Made by a program: the position numbers and the translations under genes. A stretch of 33,050 nt of DNA from Burkholderiaceae bacterium (GTDB lineage: Bacteria > Pseudomonadota > Gammaproteobacteria > Burkholderiales > Burkholderiaceae_C). The notes under the pieces are model-generated. The model worked only from the letters and a program-made list of their open reading frames with translations, was not told where the DNA came from and did no database searches. The stretch is taken from the NCBI GenBank assembly GCA_016790515.1, contig JAEUOY010000066.1, positions 1 through 33,050 of the forward strand. The letters run 5' to 3'. Below are positions 18,241 through 24,902 of this stretch, one piece after another. Position 1 is the stretch's first letter; each line of letters opens with the position of its first letter.

Positions 18241-19833
18241 TTGGACATCGCTCTCGCATGGCTGTCGCACCAGGACCTGCTGCCGATGTTACTGCTGGTC
18301 GGCCTGGGGGTCTGGGTCGGAAAACCGCAGGTCGGCGGTGTGGCCATCGGGGCAGCGGGCGTGCTCTTCCTGGCCATGGCCGCGGGCGCGCTGGGCGAGT
18401 CGCTCGGGCACGCGCTGGCCGTGCCCGAGCCGCTGGGGCTGTTCGGCCTGAGCCTGTTCACGTTCTCGATCGGGGTCCTGTCGGGCCCCGGCTTCTTCGC
18501 GTCGCTGCGGCGCGGCCTGGCGCCGATCGCGGCGATGACCGCGGTGCTGGCAGCCGCGGCGCTGGTGGCGGTGGTCGCCGGGCGACTGCTGGGCCTGGAC
18601 AGCCGGCTGGTGGCCGGCAGCTTCGCCGGGGCGCTGACCAACACGCCGGCGCTGGCCGCGGCGCGCGAGGCGACCGGCCACAGCGCCCTGCCGACCATCG
18701 GCTACGCCGTGAGCTACGGCTTCGGCGTGGTCGGCATGCTGCTGGCCACCAGCCTTGCGCTGCGCCACCGCGACCAGGACCTTGACCTGCCGTCGCCGCT
18801 GGTCAACTGCAGCCTGCGCGTGGAGACCACCGAGCGCCCCAGCATCCGCGAGATCGAGCTGCGCTACGGCCGGCGCATCCGGTTCTCGCGGCTGCAGCAC
18901 GGCGGCAGCCGCCAGCCTGTGCAGGCGCCCAGCGACGCGGACCTGCTGTGCCGCAACGACCTGGTGACGGTGGTCGGGCCGGTCGATCTGCTCACCCAGG
19001 TGACCCGCGAACTGGGCCATGCGTCGTCGCACGCGCTGGACGCGGACCGCAGCGCGCTGGACTTTCGCCGCGTCACGCTGTCGAACGGGCAGCTGGCCGG
19101 CCACGCGCTCGGCGAGCTGGACCTGATGCGGCGCTTCGGCGCCACGGTCACCCGGGTGCGGCGCGGCGACGTCGACATGTTGGCCAGCGACCAGCTGGTG
19201 CTGCAGCCGGGCGACCGGGTGCGCCTGATCGCGCCACCGCACCGGATTGCTGCGGTCTCGGCCTACTTCGGCGACTCCGAGCGCGGCCAGTCGGACATCA
19301 ACCCGGTCGCGCTGGGCCTGGGCATGGCGCTGGGCATCGCGCTGGGCAGGGTGGTCGTGCCGCTGCCAGGTGCGGCGTTTGCCATCGGCTCGGCCACCGG
19401 AACGTTGCTGGTGGGACTGCTGTTCGGCCGGCTGGCGCGCATCGGGCCGGTCATCACGACGATGTCGCACGTGGCCGCCCAGGCGCTGTCCGAGCTCGGG
19501 CTGCTCATCTTCCTCGCCCAGGCCGGCACCAGGGCGGGGGGCATGCTCGGCACCGCGTTCGCATCGGGCGCCTGGCTGAAGATCCTGCTGCTGGGCGCCG
19601 CCATCACCGGCACGGTCAGCGTCGGCATCTACCTGGTGATGCGGCGCGGTTTCGGCATGGGCTGCACCCGGCTGGCCGGCGTGCTCGCGGGCACCCAGAC
19701 GCAACCGGCGGTGCTGGGCTTCGCCAACGGCCGCACGGCGCACGACAGCCGCGTCGCGCAGGGTTATGCGCTGGTCTACCCGGCCGCGATGGTCAGCAAG
19801 ATCCTGCTGGCCCAGTGGCTGGGCCAACTGTAG
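18241..19833 (+). CDS. AspT/YidE/YbjL-type transporter with TrkA-C domains
   Basis: 530 residues, similar in size to AspT and YidE (about 540-560). It has two blocks of about five transmembrane helices (residues ~10-170 and ~350-530) around a cytoplasmic central region with two TrkA-C (RCK_C)-like segments (residues ~185-340). The duplicated membrane halves each carry an AspT-YidE style GxLTNTPALA / GTQTQPAVLGF motif. Family members exchange dicarboxylates or amino acids such as aspartate/alanine, and the substrate here is unknown. The start is TTG 18241: AGGAGGGG at 18224-18231 is 9 bases upstream, much better than any signal for the ATG at 18217. Divergence from pckG hints at C4-acid metabolism, but only by position. 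Confidence 0.85.
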   Translation: MDIALAWLSHQDLLPMLLLVGLGVWVGKPQVGGVAIGAAGVLFLAMAAGALGESLGHALAVPEPLGLFGLSLFTFSIGVLSGPGFFASLRRGLAPIAAMTAVLAAAALVAVVAGRLLGLDSRLVAGSFAGALTNTPALAAAREATGHSALPTIGYAVSYGFGVVGMLLATSLALRHRDQDLDLPSPLVNCSLRVETTERPSIREIELRYGRRIRFSRLQHGGSRQPVQAPSDADLLCRNDLVTVVGPVDLLTQVTRELGHASSHALDADRSALDFRRVTLSNGQLAGHALGELDLMRRFGATVTRVRRGDVDMLASDQLVLQPGDRVRLIAPPHRIAAVSAYFGDSERGQSDINPVALGLGMALGIALGRVVVPLPGAAFAIGSATGTLLVGLLFGRLARIGPVITTMSHVAAQALSELGLLIFLAQAGTRAGGMLGTAFASGAWLKILLLGAAITGTVSVGIYLVMRRGFGMGCTRLAGVLAGTQTQPAVLGFANGRTAHDSRVAQGYALVYPAAMVSKILLAQWLGQL

Positions 19834-19861
19834 GCGGCGGCCGGCCTTCGGCCGCTGCCGC
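19834..19861 (+). other. GC-rich imperfect hairpin after the transporter
   Basis: The bases right after the stop form CGGCGGCCG ... CGGCCGC-t-GCCG with a 5-base loop. There is no T run, so it may stabilise the 3' end or act weakly as a terminator. Confidence 0.35.
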
Positions 19862-20103
19862 AGGCGTGCCGAGCGCGCGGGCGGCCCGCTCAGGTTCACC
19901 GCGATCGTCAGGCCGGTCTCGTCGCCGACCGTCGCCGCCACCGGCAGGGGTTCGCCAGCACGCTGTCGAGCAGATGGCGTTCGCCGTGCCGGAACGGCGT
20001 GGACACCAGCGGCGTGCAGGCCAGCGGCAGGTCCTCGATGCGGCAGTCGCCGATCATCCCGCGCAGCGCGCCGATGATGCGCCCGCCCTTGGTCGAGCGC
20101 GGT
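19861..20103 (-). pseudogene. Decayed patatin-like phospholipase remnant
   Basis: The minus strand after the Hsp20 stop reads GGRIIGALRGMIGDCRIEDLP, then TPFRHGERHLLDSVLANP. In the next frame it continues LPVAATVGDETGLTIAVNLSG. Together these resemble the middle and C-terminal parts of patatin-family phospholipases (IEDLPIP..., then DGGVLNPLPVA... and (D)LTIAVNLSG). The N-terminal GxSxG nucleophile region is absent. About 40-50 residues seem deleted between IEDLPLACT and PLVSTPF. The catalytic D-G-G has become D-S. A frameshift sits in a C run near 19955, where four C occur and five would restore the frame. No intact start or stop remains. Identification rests on recalled family motifs. Confidence 0.6.
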
Positions 20104-20104
20104 A

Positions 20105-20485
20105 TCAGGCCACCTGCACCGTGATGCGCCGCGGCTGCGCGTGCTCGGCCTTCGGGATGCGCAGGCGCAGCACGCCGTGGTTCAGTTCGGCGCCGACCTT
20201 GTCGGGGTCGAGCTCGCGGCTGAGCGTGAAGGCGCGGCGATAGTGGGTGCGCTGCACCTCGGCGTGGCTGGCCTGCATGTCCTGCGGCACGCTGAGCACC
20301 AGGTCGGCTTCGATCAGCAGCGTGTCGCCCTCGACACGCACGCTCAGCCGATCGCGCGGCACGCCGGGCAGGTCGGCATACACGGTGATGCCGGCGGCAT
20401 CCTCGATCACGTCCACCGGGGGCAGCAGCGACGGCTCGTTGCGGCGGGCCTGGTCGGTGCTCTGGGTCACGGCTTGTTCGGTCAT
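20105..20485 (-). CDS. Small heat-shock protein, Hsp20/alpha-crystallin family
   Basis: 126 residues. The alpha-crystallin domain starts at about residue 21 (LLPPVDVIEDAAGITVYADLPGV) and contains the conserved NHGVLRLRIPK block (A-x-x-x-n-G-v-L pattern). It lacks the longer N-terminal arm seen in the partner gene upstream and ends ITVQVA without an IxI extension. Such ATP-independent chaperones hold unfolding proteins as oligomers during heat stress. It is the second gene of a two-gene Hsp20 operon, 18 bases after the first, downstream of the sigma-32-like promoter at 21006-21034. Different-length paralogs in tandem suggest hetero-oligomers, as with IbpA/IbpB. Confidence 0.92.
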   Translation of the reverse strand: MTEQAVTQSTDQARRNEPSLLPPVDVIEDAAGITVYADLPGVPRDRLSVRVEGDTLLIEADLVLSVPQDMQASHAEVQRTHYRRAFTLSRELDPDKVGAELNHGVLRLRIPKAEHAQPRRITVQVA

Positions 20486-20503
20486 GGCTTCGGCTCCTGC
20501 GGT

Positions 20504-20941
20504 TCACTGCACTTCGATGCGGCGCGGTTGCGCCGATTCGCGGCGCTGCACGCTGACATGCAGCACGCCGTCGCGGTAACTGGCCTGCACGGCACCGGGG
20601 TCGATGTCGTCGGGCAGGCTGACGACACGGCGGAAGCGCCCTTCGAAGCGCTCGCTGATGTGGGCCGTGGTCTTGCCGTCGTCGGCGCGCACGGTGGGCT
20701 GGCGCTCGCCCTCGATGGTCAGCACGCCGCGTTCGAGGTTGACCTGCAGGCCGGCCGGGTCGATGCCGGGCGCAAACGCGTAGATCTCGACCGACTTCGG
20801 CGTGCTGCCGACGTTCAGCGCCGGGTAGCCACCCGCGAAGCCGCGGATGCTCGGCGAGGCGACGTCGAAAGACTGCTGCAGTTCGCGCTGCAGGCGATCC
20901 AGGTCCGCGAACAGGTCGCGGGGGAACAGGCTGCGGTACAT
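20504..20941 (-). CDS. Small heat-shock protein, Hsp20/alpha-crystallin family
   Basis: 145 residues beginning MYRSLFPRDLFADLDRLQRE, an amphipathic N-terminal arm typical of class A bacterial Hsp20. The alpha-crystallin domain runs from about residue 40 (PALNVGSTPKSVEIYAFAPG) to 140, including ISERFEGRFRRVVSLPDDID and YRDGVLHVSVQRR. ATG 20939-20941 has a perfect GAGGAGGT Shine-Dalgarno 8 bases upstream; a longer frame upstream lacks one. It is the first gene of the Hsp20 pair and is preceded by a candidate sigma-32 promoter that overlaps the stop codon of the thioesterase gene upstream. Confidence 0.94.
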   Translation of the reverse strand: MYRSLFPRDLFADLDRLQRELQQSFDVASPSIRGFAGGYPALNVGSTPKSVEIYAFAPGIDPAGLQVNLERGVLTIEGERQPTVRADDGKTTAHISERFEGRFRRVVSLPDDIDPGAVQASYRDGVLHVSVQRRESAQPRRIEVQ

Positions 20942-21005
20942 GGCTTGGACCTCCTCGGGTTGACGGGCGCCGCGCTCCACGCGGGCAGCGCCCTGGGCAC
21001 CGAAG

Positions 21006-21034
21006 AGGTAGGGGCAGGGCCGCCGGGTTTCAAG
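21006..21034 (-). promoter_or_regulatory. Candidate sigma-32 heat-shock promoter for the Hsp20 pair
   Basis: The minus strand has CTTGAAA (21028-21034), a 13-bp spacer and CCCCTACCT (21006-21014). The -35 matches the E. coli sigma-32 consensus CTTGAAA exactly. The -10 keeps the CCCC block of CCCCATnT. The TGA stop of the thioesterase (21030-21032) lies inside the -35. The predicted start, near 21000, leaves about 58 bases of leader before the Hsp20 ATG. Confidence 0.68.
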
Positions 21035-21452
21035 AGGCCAGCAGGGTGCGGATGCGATCGGGCACCGGCACCGACTTCCGTGCCTTGAAATCGGTCCAGA
21101 CCACCGTCGCGCCGCCGCTGGCGTGGACCACGCCGGGCTGGTCGCTGCGTTCCAGCGTCGCGTAGGTGTCGATGGTGCTGCGGCCGATCGCCCCGGCGTA
21201 GTGCCGCGCCAGCACCTCGCCGGGGTACTCGAGCTGGCGGATGAAGCTGCAGAAGGCGTTGATGATCACCGGGCCGACGCCGTCGGCGTCGGGCAGGCAG
21301 CCGATGTGGCGGAACCACTCGATGCGCAGGCTCTCGAGGTAGCGGAAGTAGTTGGCGTTGTTGACATGGCCCATCGCGTCCATGTCGCCCCAGCGGATCG
21401 GAATCAGCATCTCGAAGACGAGCTTCTTGTCGGCGGGGATCTCGAAGCGCAT
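21030..21452 (-). CDS. Acyl-CoA thioesterase, YbgC/4-hydroxybenzoyl-CoA thioesterase type
   Basis: 140 residues with one hotdog domain. The family motif IRWGDMDAMGHVNNANYFRYLES near residues 19-39 carries the conserved Asp and the HVNN-Y region, and the following FIRQLEYPGEV is typical. It hydrolyses short- or aryl-acyl-CoA thioesters; specificity is not visible. ATG 21450-21452 lies 2 bases after the yceH stop, so it is translated from the same transcript. The last codons double as the -35 of the Hsp20 promoter. Confidence 0.88.
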   Translation of the reverse strand: MRFEIPADKKLVFEMLIPIRWGDMDAMGHVNNANYFRYLESLRIEWFRHIGCLPDADGVGPVIINAFCSFIRQLEYPGEVLARHYAGAIGRSTIDTYATLERSDQPGVVHASGGATVVWTDFKARKSVPVPDRIRTLLAS

Positions 21453-21454
21453 GG

Positions 21455-22123
21455 TCAGGCGTTCGTGTCGGTGGCGATGCCCAGCTCGGCGGCCATCTTC
21501 TGCACCAGCGCGCGAAGTTCGGCCAGCTCGCTGCCCTGGCGTGCCAGCTCGGCCTTCAGCGCGACCAGTTCGCCGACGCTGATCGGATCGGCATCGCTGG
21601 CGCCCATCGGCTCGCGCGGCGCCGTCATCTGCACTTCGCCGCACAGCAGGTGGGCCCAGCGCGGCTCGCGTGCGCCCGGCGCACGCGGCAGCAGCAGCGC
21701 GCGCGGCGGGTAGCGGTCGGCCAGTTCGCTCAGCACCGCCTCGACCGCCGCGATGTCGGCGAAGCGGTGGATGCGCTCGACGTTGGCGCGCAGCTCGGCC
21801 GCCGTCTGCGGACCGCGCAGCATCAGCACCGCCAGCAACGCGGCGGCCGGCGCCGGCACGTTGAGGCCGCGCGCGGCGTTGTGCTCGTACTTGCTGACGC
21901 GCCCGCCGCTGGTCTCGAACACCAGGCTCATGCTCTTCAGGCCGTCGATCGCGGCCAGCACGTCGGCGTCGCCGGCCTCGATCACTGGATCGCGCGCGGT
22001 CTTCTGGTTGCAGCCGGCGACCAGCGCGTTCAGCGACAGCGGGTAGGTGTCGGGCACGGTGGCCTGCTTCTCCACCAGCACGCCGAGCACGCGGGCTTCG
22101 AGCGGGGTCAGGGCGCGCGCCAT
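21455..22123 (-). CDS. yceH: YceH family protein (DUF480)
   Basis: 222 residues. The N-terminal part MARALTPLEARVLGVLVEKQ and YPLSLNALVAGCNQKTARDPV is the DUF480 hallmark. It continues with a second winged-helix-like unit (LRGPQTAAELRANVERIHRF). A C-terminal helix (about 185-216, ELVALKAELARQGSELAELRALV) has coiled-coil character. The family has two winged-helix folds; its cellular role is not established. It sits between the SDR gene (6 bases upstream) and the thioesterase (2 bases downstream) in one tight operon. Confidence 0.93.
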   Translation of the reverse strand: MARALTPLEARVLGVLVEKQATVPDTYPLSLNALVAGCNQKTARDPVIEAGDADVLAAIDGLKSMSLVFETSGGRVSKYEHNAARGLNVPAPAAALLAVLMLRGPQTAAELRANVERIHRFADIAAVEAVLSELADRYPPRALLLPRAPGAREPRWAHLLCGEVQMTAPREPMGASDADPISVGELVALKAELARQGSELAELRALVQKMAAELGIATDTNA

Positions 22124-22129
22124 GGGGGC

Positions 22130-22912
22130 CTAGGCTCCAAAGCCGTCGTCGGCCGAGACGATCGCGCCGTTGATGAAGTGGCTCTCGTTGGCGCACAGCA
22201 TCATCAGCGCGCTGTTCAGGTCCTCGGGCCTGCCGACGCGCTTGCGCGGCGTCAGGTTGATCAGCTTCCTGCCGGCCTCGGTCTGCCAGTGCTGGTGGTT
22301 GATCTCGGTGTCGATGTAGCCCGGGCACAGCGCGTTGGTGTTGATGCCGAACTTGCCCCATTCCAGCGCCATCGCGCGGGTCATGTGGATCACCGCGGCC
22401 TTGCTCATGCAGTAGACGCCGATCTGGCTGAGCACCTTCATCCCGGCCATCGAGGCGACGTTGACGATGCGCCCGCCGGTGAAGGTGCCCGGCGCGGCGC
22501 CGCGCGAGCGGGCGATCATCCGCCTGGCCACCTCCTGGGCGACGAAGAAGGCGCCGCGGGTGTTGGTGTTCATCACGTAGTCGTAGTCCTCGGGCGTCAC
22601 GTCGACCAGCTTCTGGGTCGTGCTGACGCCCGAGTTGTTGACCAGGATGTCGATCGTGCCCATCTCGGTCTCGGCGTGGGCCACCGCCGACTTGATGCTG
22701 TCGGGGTCGGTGACGTCGAGTTCGACCACATGGGCGTCGCCGCCGATCGATTCGAGCTCGGCGCGCAGGGTCTTCAGCCGCTCGATGCGCCGCGCGGCCA
22801 GCACGACGCCGGCACCTGCCTGGCTCAGGGTGCGGGCGAACTGCGCGCCCAGCCCGCTGGAGGCACCGGTGACGAAGGCCACACGGCCGGAAAGATCGAT
22901 GTTGTAGCTCAT
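22130..22912 (-). CDS. Short-chain dehydrogenase/reductase (SDR), FabG-like
   Basis: 260 residues of the classical SDR type. The Rossmann motif TGASSGLG is at about residues 15-22, followed by LDVTD, NNSG (94-97), the catalytic Ser in VNVASMAG, and YCMSK (Tyr-x-x-x-Lys) near residue 168. The C-terminus has INGAIVSADDGFGA. The enzyme reduces or oxidises a keto/hydroxy group with NAD(P)H. FabG, acetoacetyl-CoA reductase or a 3-hydroxyacyl-CoA dehydrogenase are all possible. It is the first gene of the SDR-yceH-thioesterase operon and diverges from ETF-QO across a 228-base region with repeated TAGCACGA sites. Confidence 0.92.
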   Translation of the reverse strand: MSYNIDLSGRVAFVTGASSGLGAQFARTLSQAGAGVVLAARRIERLKTLRAELESIGGDAHVVELDVTDPDSIKSAVAHAETEMGTIDILVNNSGVSTTQKLVDVTPEDYDYVMNTNTRGAFFVAQEVARRMIARSRGAAPGTFTGGRIVNVASMAGMKVLSQIGVYCMSKAAVIHMTRAMALEWGKFGINTNALCPGYIDTEINHQHWQTEAGRKLINLTPRKRVGRPEDLNSALMMLCANESHFINGAIVSADDGFGA

Positions 22913-22988
22913 GGGGCGAGGCAGTCTGCAGAAGGTTGAAGGCACCCGCCGGCGACCGGCAGGTGCAGCGCATCCGGGTCGATTCACG

Positions 22989-23062
22989 ATAGCACGACGA
23001 CCCGGCCGCGAACGTCCGAACCGGCGGACCTGCCGATCCGGCGGAAATAGCACGATCGTGCT
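22989..23062. promoter_or_regulatory. Repeated operator candidate between the SDR and ETF-QO genes
   Basis: ATAGCACGA occurs at 22989-22997 and again at 23047-23055. The second copy is part of a perfect 14-bp palindrome AGCACGATCGTGCT (23049-23062). On the minus strand each copy reads TCGTGCTAT and could include a -10 toward the SDR gene. The palindrome lies just upstream of the TAGAAT -10 of ETF-QO. Confidence 0.5.
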
Positions 23063-23081
23063 TTTTTCCGTCACCGCTGGT

Positions 23082-23087
23082 TAGAAT
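23082..23087 (+). promoter_or_regulatory. -10 box of the ETF-QO promoter
   Basis: TAGAAT at 23082-23087, 20 bases after the palindrome. No clear -35 exists at the right distance; the palindrome occupies that place, which suits an activator or a repressor. The predicted start is near 23094, 47 bases before the ATG. Confidence 0.5.
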
Positions 23088-23092
23088 CGTCG

Positions 23093-23118
23093 GGGCTCAC
23101 CCGCTGCCGGGTGAGCCC
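23093..23118 (+). other. 11-bp perfect stem-loop at the 5' end of the ETF-QO transcript
   Basis: GGGCTCACCCG (23093-23103), loop CTGC, CGGGTGAGCCC (23108-23118). It begins at the predicted transcription start and ends 22 bases before the ATG. There is no T run. It could protect the mRNA 5' end or act as a regulated leader structure. Confidence 0.7.
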
Positions 23119-23140
23119 ACCCAACAACACAAGGACCGGG

Positions 23141-24823
23141 ATGACACCGCAGGAGCTCCTCGACCAGTACGGCCCGCGCGAGGCCATGGAATACGACGTG
23201 GTGATCGTCGGCGGCGGCCCCGGCGGCCTGGCCGCGGCGATCCGCCTGAAGCAGGTGGCCGCGACGCAGAACCGCGAGCTCTCGGTGGTCGTGCTCGAGA
23301 AGGGCTCCGAGCCCGGCGCGCACATCCTGTCGGGCGCGGTGATGGACCCGATCGCGCTGAACGAGCTGATCCCCAACTGGCGCGACCTCGGCGCGCCGCT
23401 GAACCAGCCGGTCACCGGCGACCAGTTGCTGCAGCTGACCGAAGACGGCATCGCGACGATCCCCGACTGGCTGATGCCGACCTGCTTCCACAACGACGGC
23501 TGCTACGTCGTCGCGCTGGGCGCGGTGGTCAAGTGGCTGGGCGAGCAGGCTGAAGGCCTGGGCGTCGAGGTCTTCCCCGGCTTCACCGCCGCCGAGGTGC
23601 TGTACGACGAGCAGGGCCGGGTGCGCGGCGTCGCCACCGGCAACCTCGGCATCGGCAAGGACGGCGAGCCGCACGAAGGCTTCCAGCTCGGCATGGAGCT
23701 GACCGCCAAGTACACGATCTTCGCCGAGGGCGCGCGCGGCCACCTGGGCAAGCAGCTGATCGCGAAATACAAGCTCGACGAAGGCCGCGACCCGCCGAGC
23801 TTCGCGATCGGCATCAAGGAGCTGTGGGAGATTCCGGCCGACAAGTCCCAGCCCGGGCTGGTGGTGCACACCAGCGGCTGGCCGGTCGAGGACGGCAGCT
23901 TCGGCGGCGGCTTCCTCTACCACCTGGAGGGCAACAAGGTCACGCTGGGCTACGTGCTCGGGCTCGACTACCGCAACCCGTGGATGAGCCCGTTCGAGGA
24001 GATGCAGCGCTGGAAGACGCATCACGCGATCCGCCCGCACATCGAGGGCGGCAAGCGCATCGGCTACGGCGCGCGGGCGATCAACAACGGCGGGCTGCAG
24101 AGCCTGCCCAAGCTGGTGTTCCCGGGCGGCGCGCTGATCGGCTGCGACGCCGGCTTCCTGAACGCCGCGCGCATCAAGGGCAGCCACGCGGCGATCAAGA
24201 CCGGCATGCTGGCCGCCGAGGCCGCCGCCGAGGCGCTGGCCGCCGGCCGCAGCCATGACGAACTCTCGGCCTACCCGGCGGCGTTCGAGCAGAGCTGGCT
24301 GCACACCGAGCTGCAGAAGACACGCAACTTCAAGCCCTGGTTCAAGAAGGGCCAGCTGGTCGGCACGGTGATGACCGGCATCGAGCAGTGGCTGATGCCC
24401 AAGTTCAACATGGTGCCGCCGTGGACGATCCACCGCGACACGCCCGACCACGCCAGGCTGCTGCCGGCCGACCAGTGCCCGAAGATCGACTACCCCAAGC
24501 CCGACGGCGTGCTGACCTTCGACCGCCTGAGCTCGGTGTTCATCAGCAACGTCAACCACGAAGAGAACCAGCCGGCGCACCTGACGCTGAAGGACGCCAG
24601 CGTGCCGGTGGCGGTCAACCTGGCGAAGTACGCCGGCCCCGAGGGCCGCTACTGCCCAGCCGGGGTCTACGAGTTCGTCAAGGACGACGACGGCAGCGAC
24701 CGGCTGCAGATCAACGCGCAGAACTGCGTGCACTGCAAGACCTGCGACATCAAGGATCCGACGCAGAACATCGTCTGGGTCACCCCCGAGGGCGGCGGCG
24801 GGCCGAACTACGCCGGCATGTAG
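23141..24823 (+). CDS. Electron transfer flavoprotein-ubiquinone oxidoreductase
   Basis: 560 residues. It takes electrons from ETF, reduced by acyl-CoA dehydrogenases, and passes them to ubiquinone at the inner membrane. The FAD-binding motif DVVIVGGGPGGLAAAIRLKQ is at 19-38. The body has the ETF-QO blocks GAHILSGAVMDP and NNGGLQSLPKLVFPGGALIG. The [4Fe-4S] site uses C505 (CPAGVYEF) and C529, C532 and C535 (NCVHCKTCDIKDPTQNI). ATG 23141 has AAGGA about 6 bases upstream; a GTG at 23111 lies in the leader hairpin and is less likely. It fits with scoAB and the thioesterases in fatty-acid or amino-acid oxidation. Confidence 0.97.
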   Translation: MTPQELLDQYGPREAMEYDVVIVGGGPGGLAAAIRLKQVAATQNRELSVVVLEKGSEPGAHILSGAVMDPIALNELIPNWRDLGAPLNQPVTGDQLLQLTEDGIATIPDWLMPTCFHNDGCYVVALGAVVKWLGEQAEGLGVEVFPGFTAAEVLYDEQGRVRGVATGNLGIGKDGEPHEGFQLGMELTAKYTIFAEGARGHLGKQLIAKYKLDEGRDPPSFAIGIKELWEIPADKSQPGLVVHTSGWPVEDGSFGGGFLYHLEGNKVTLGYVLGLDYRNPWMSPFEEMQRWKTHHAIRPHIEGGKRIGYGARAINNGGLQSLPKLVFPGGALIGCDAGFLNAARIKGSHAAIKTGMLAAEAAAEALAAGRSHDELSAYPAAFEQSWLHTELQKTRNFKPWFKKGQLVGTVMTGIEQWLMPKFNMVPPWTIHRDTPDHARLLPADQCPKIDYPKPDGVLTFDRLSSVFISNVNHEENQPAHLTLKDASVPVAVNLAKYAGPEGRYCPAGVYEFVKDDDGSDRLQINAQNCVHCKTCDIKDPTQNIVWVTPEGGGGPNYAGM

Positions 24824-24902
24824 CCGGCGCCGAACAGCGCGGCCTTCGTGCCGCTGATCGGCGCATGGCGCGACTGCGGTGCGCGAACAATGCGGCCGCA
24901 TC

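Noticed and set aside
23049-23067. Palindrome plus T run as an intrinsic terminator
   Set aside because: The stem is only 5 bp when folded with a 4-base loop, and no gene on the plus strand ends just upstream; a promoter operator explains the position better.
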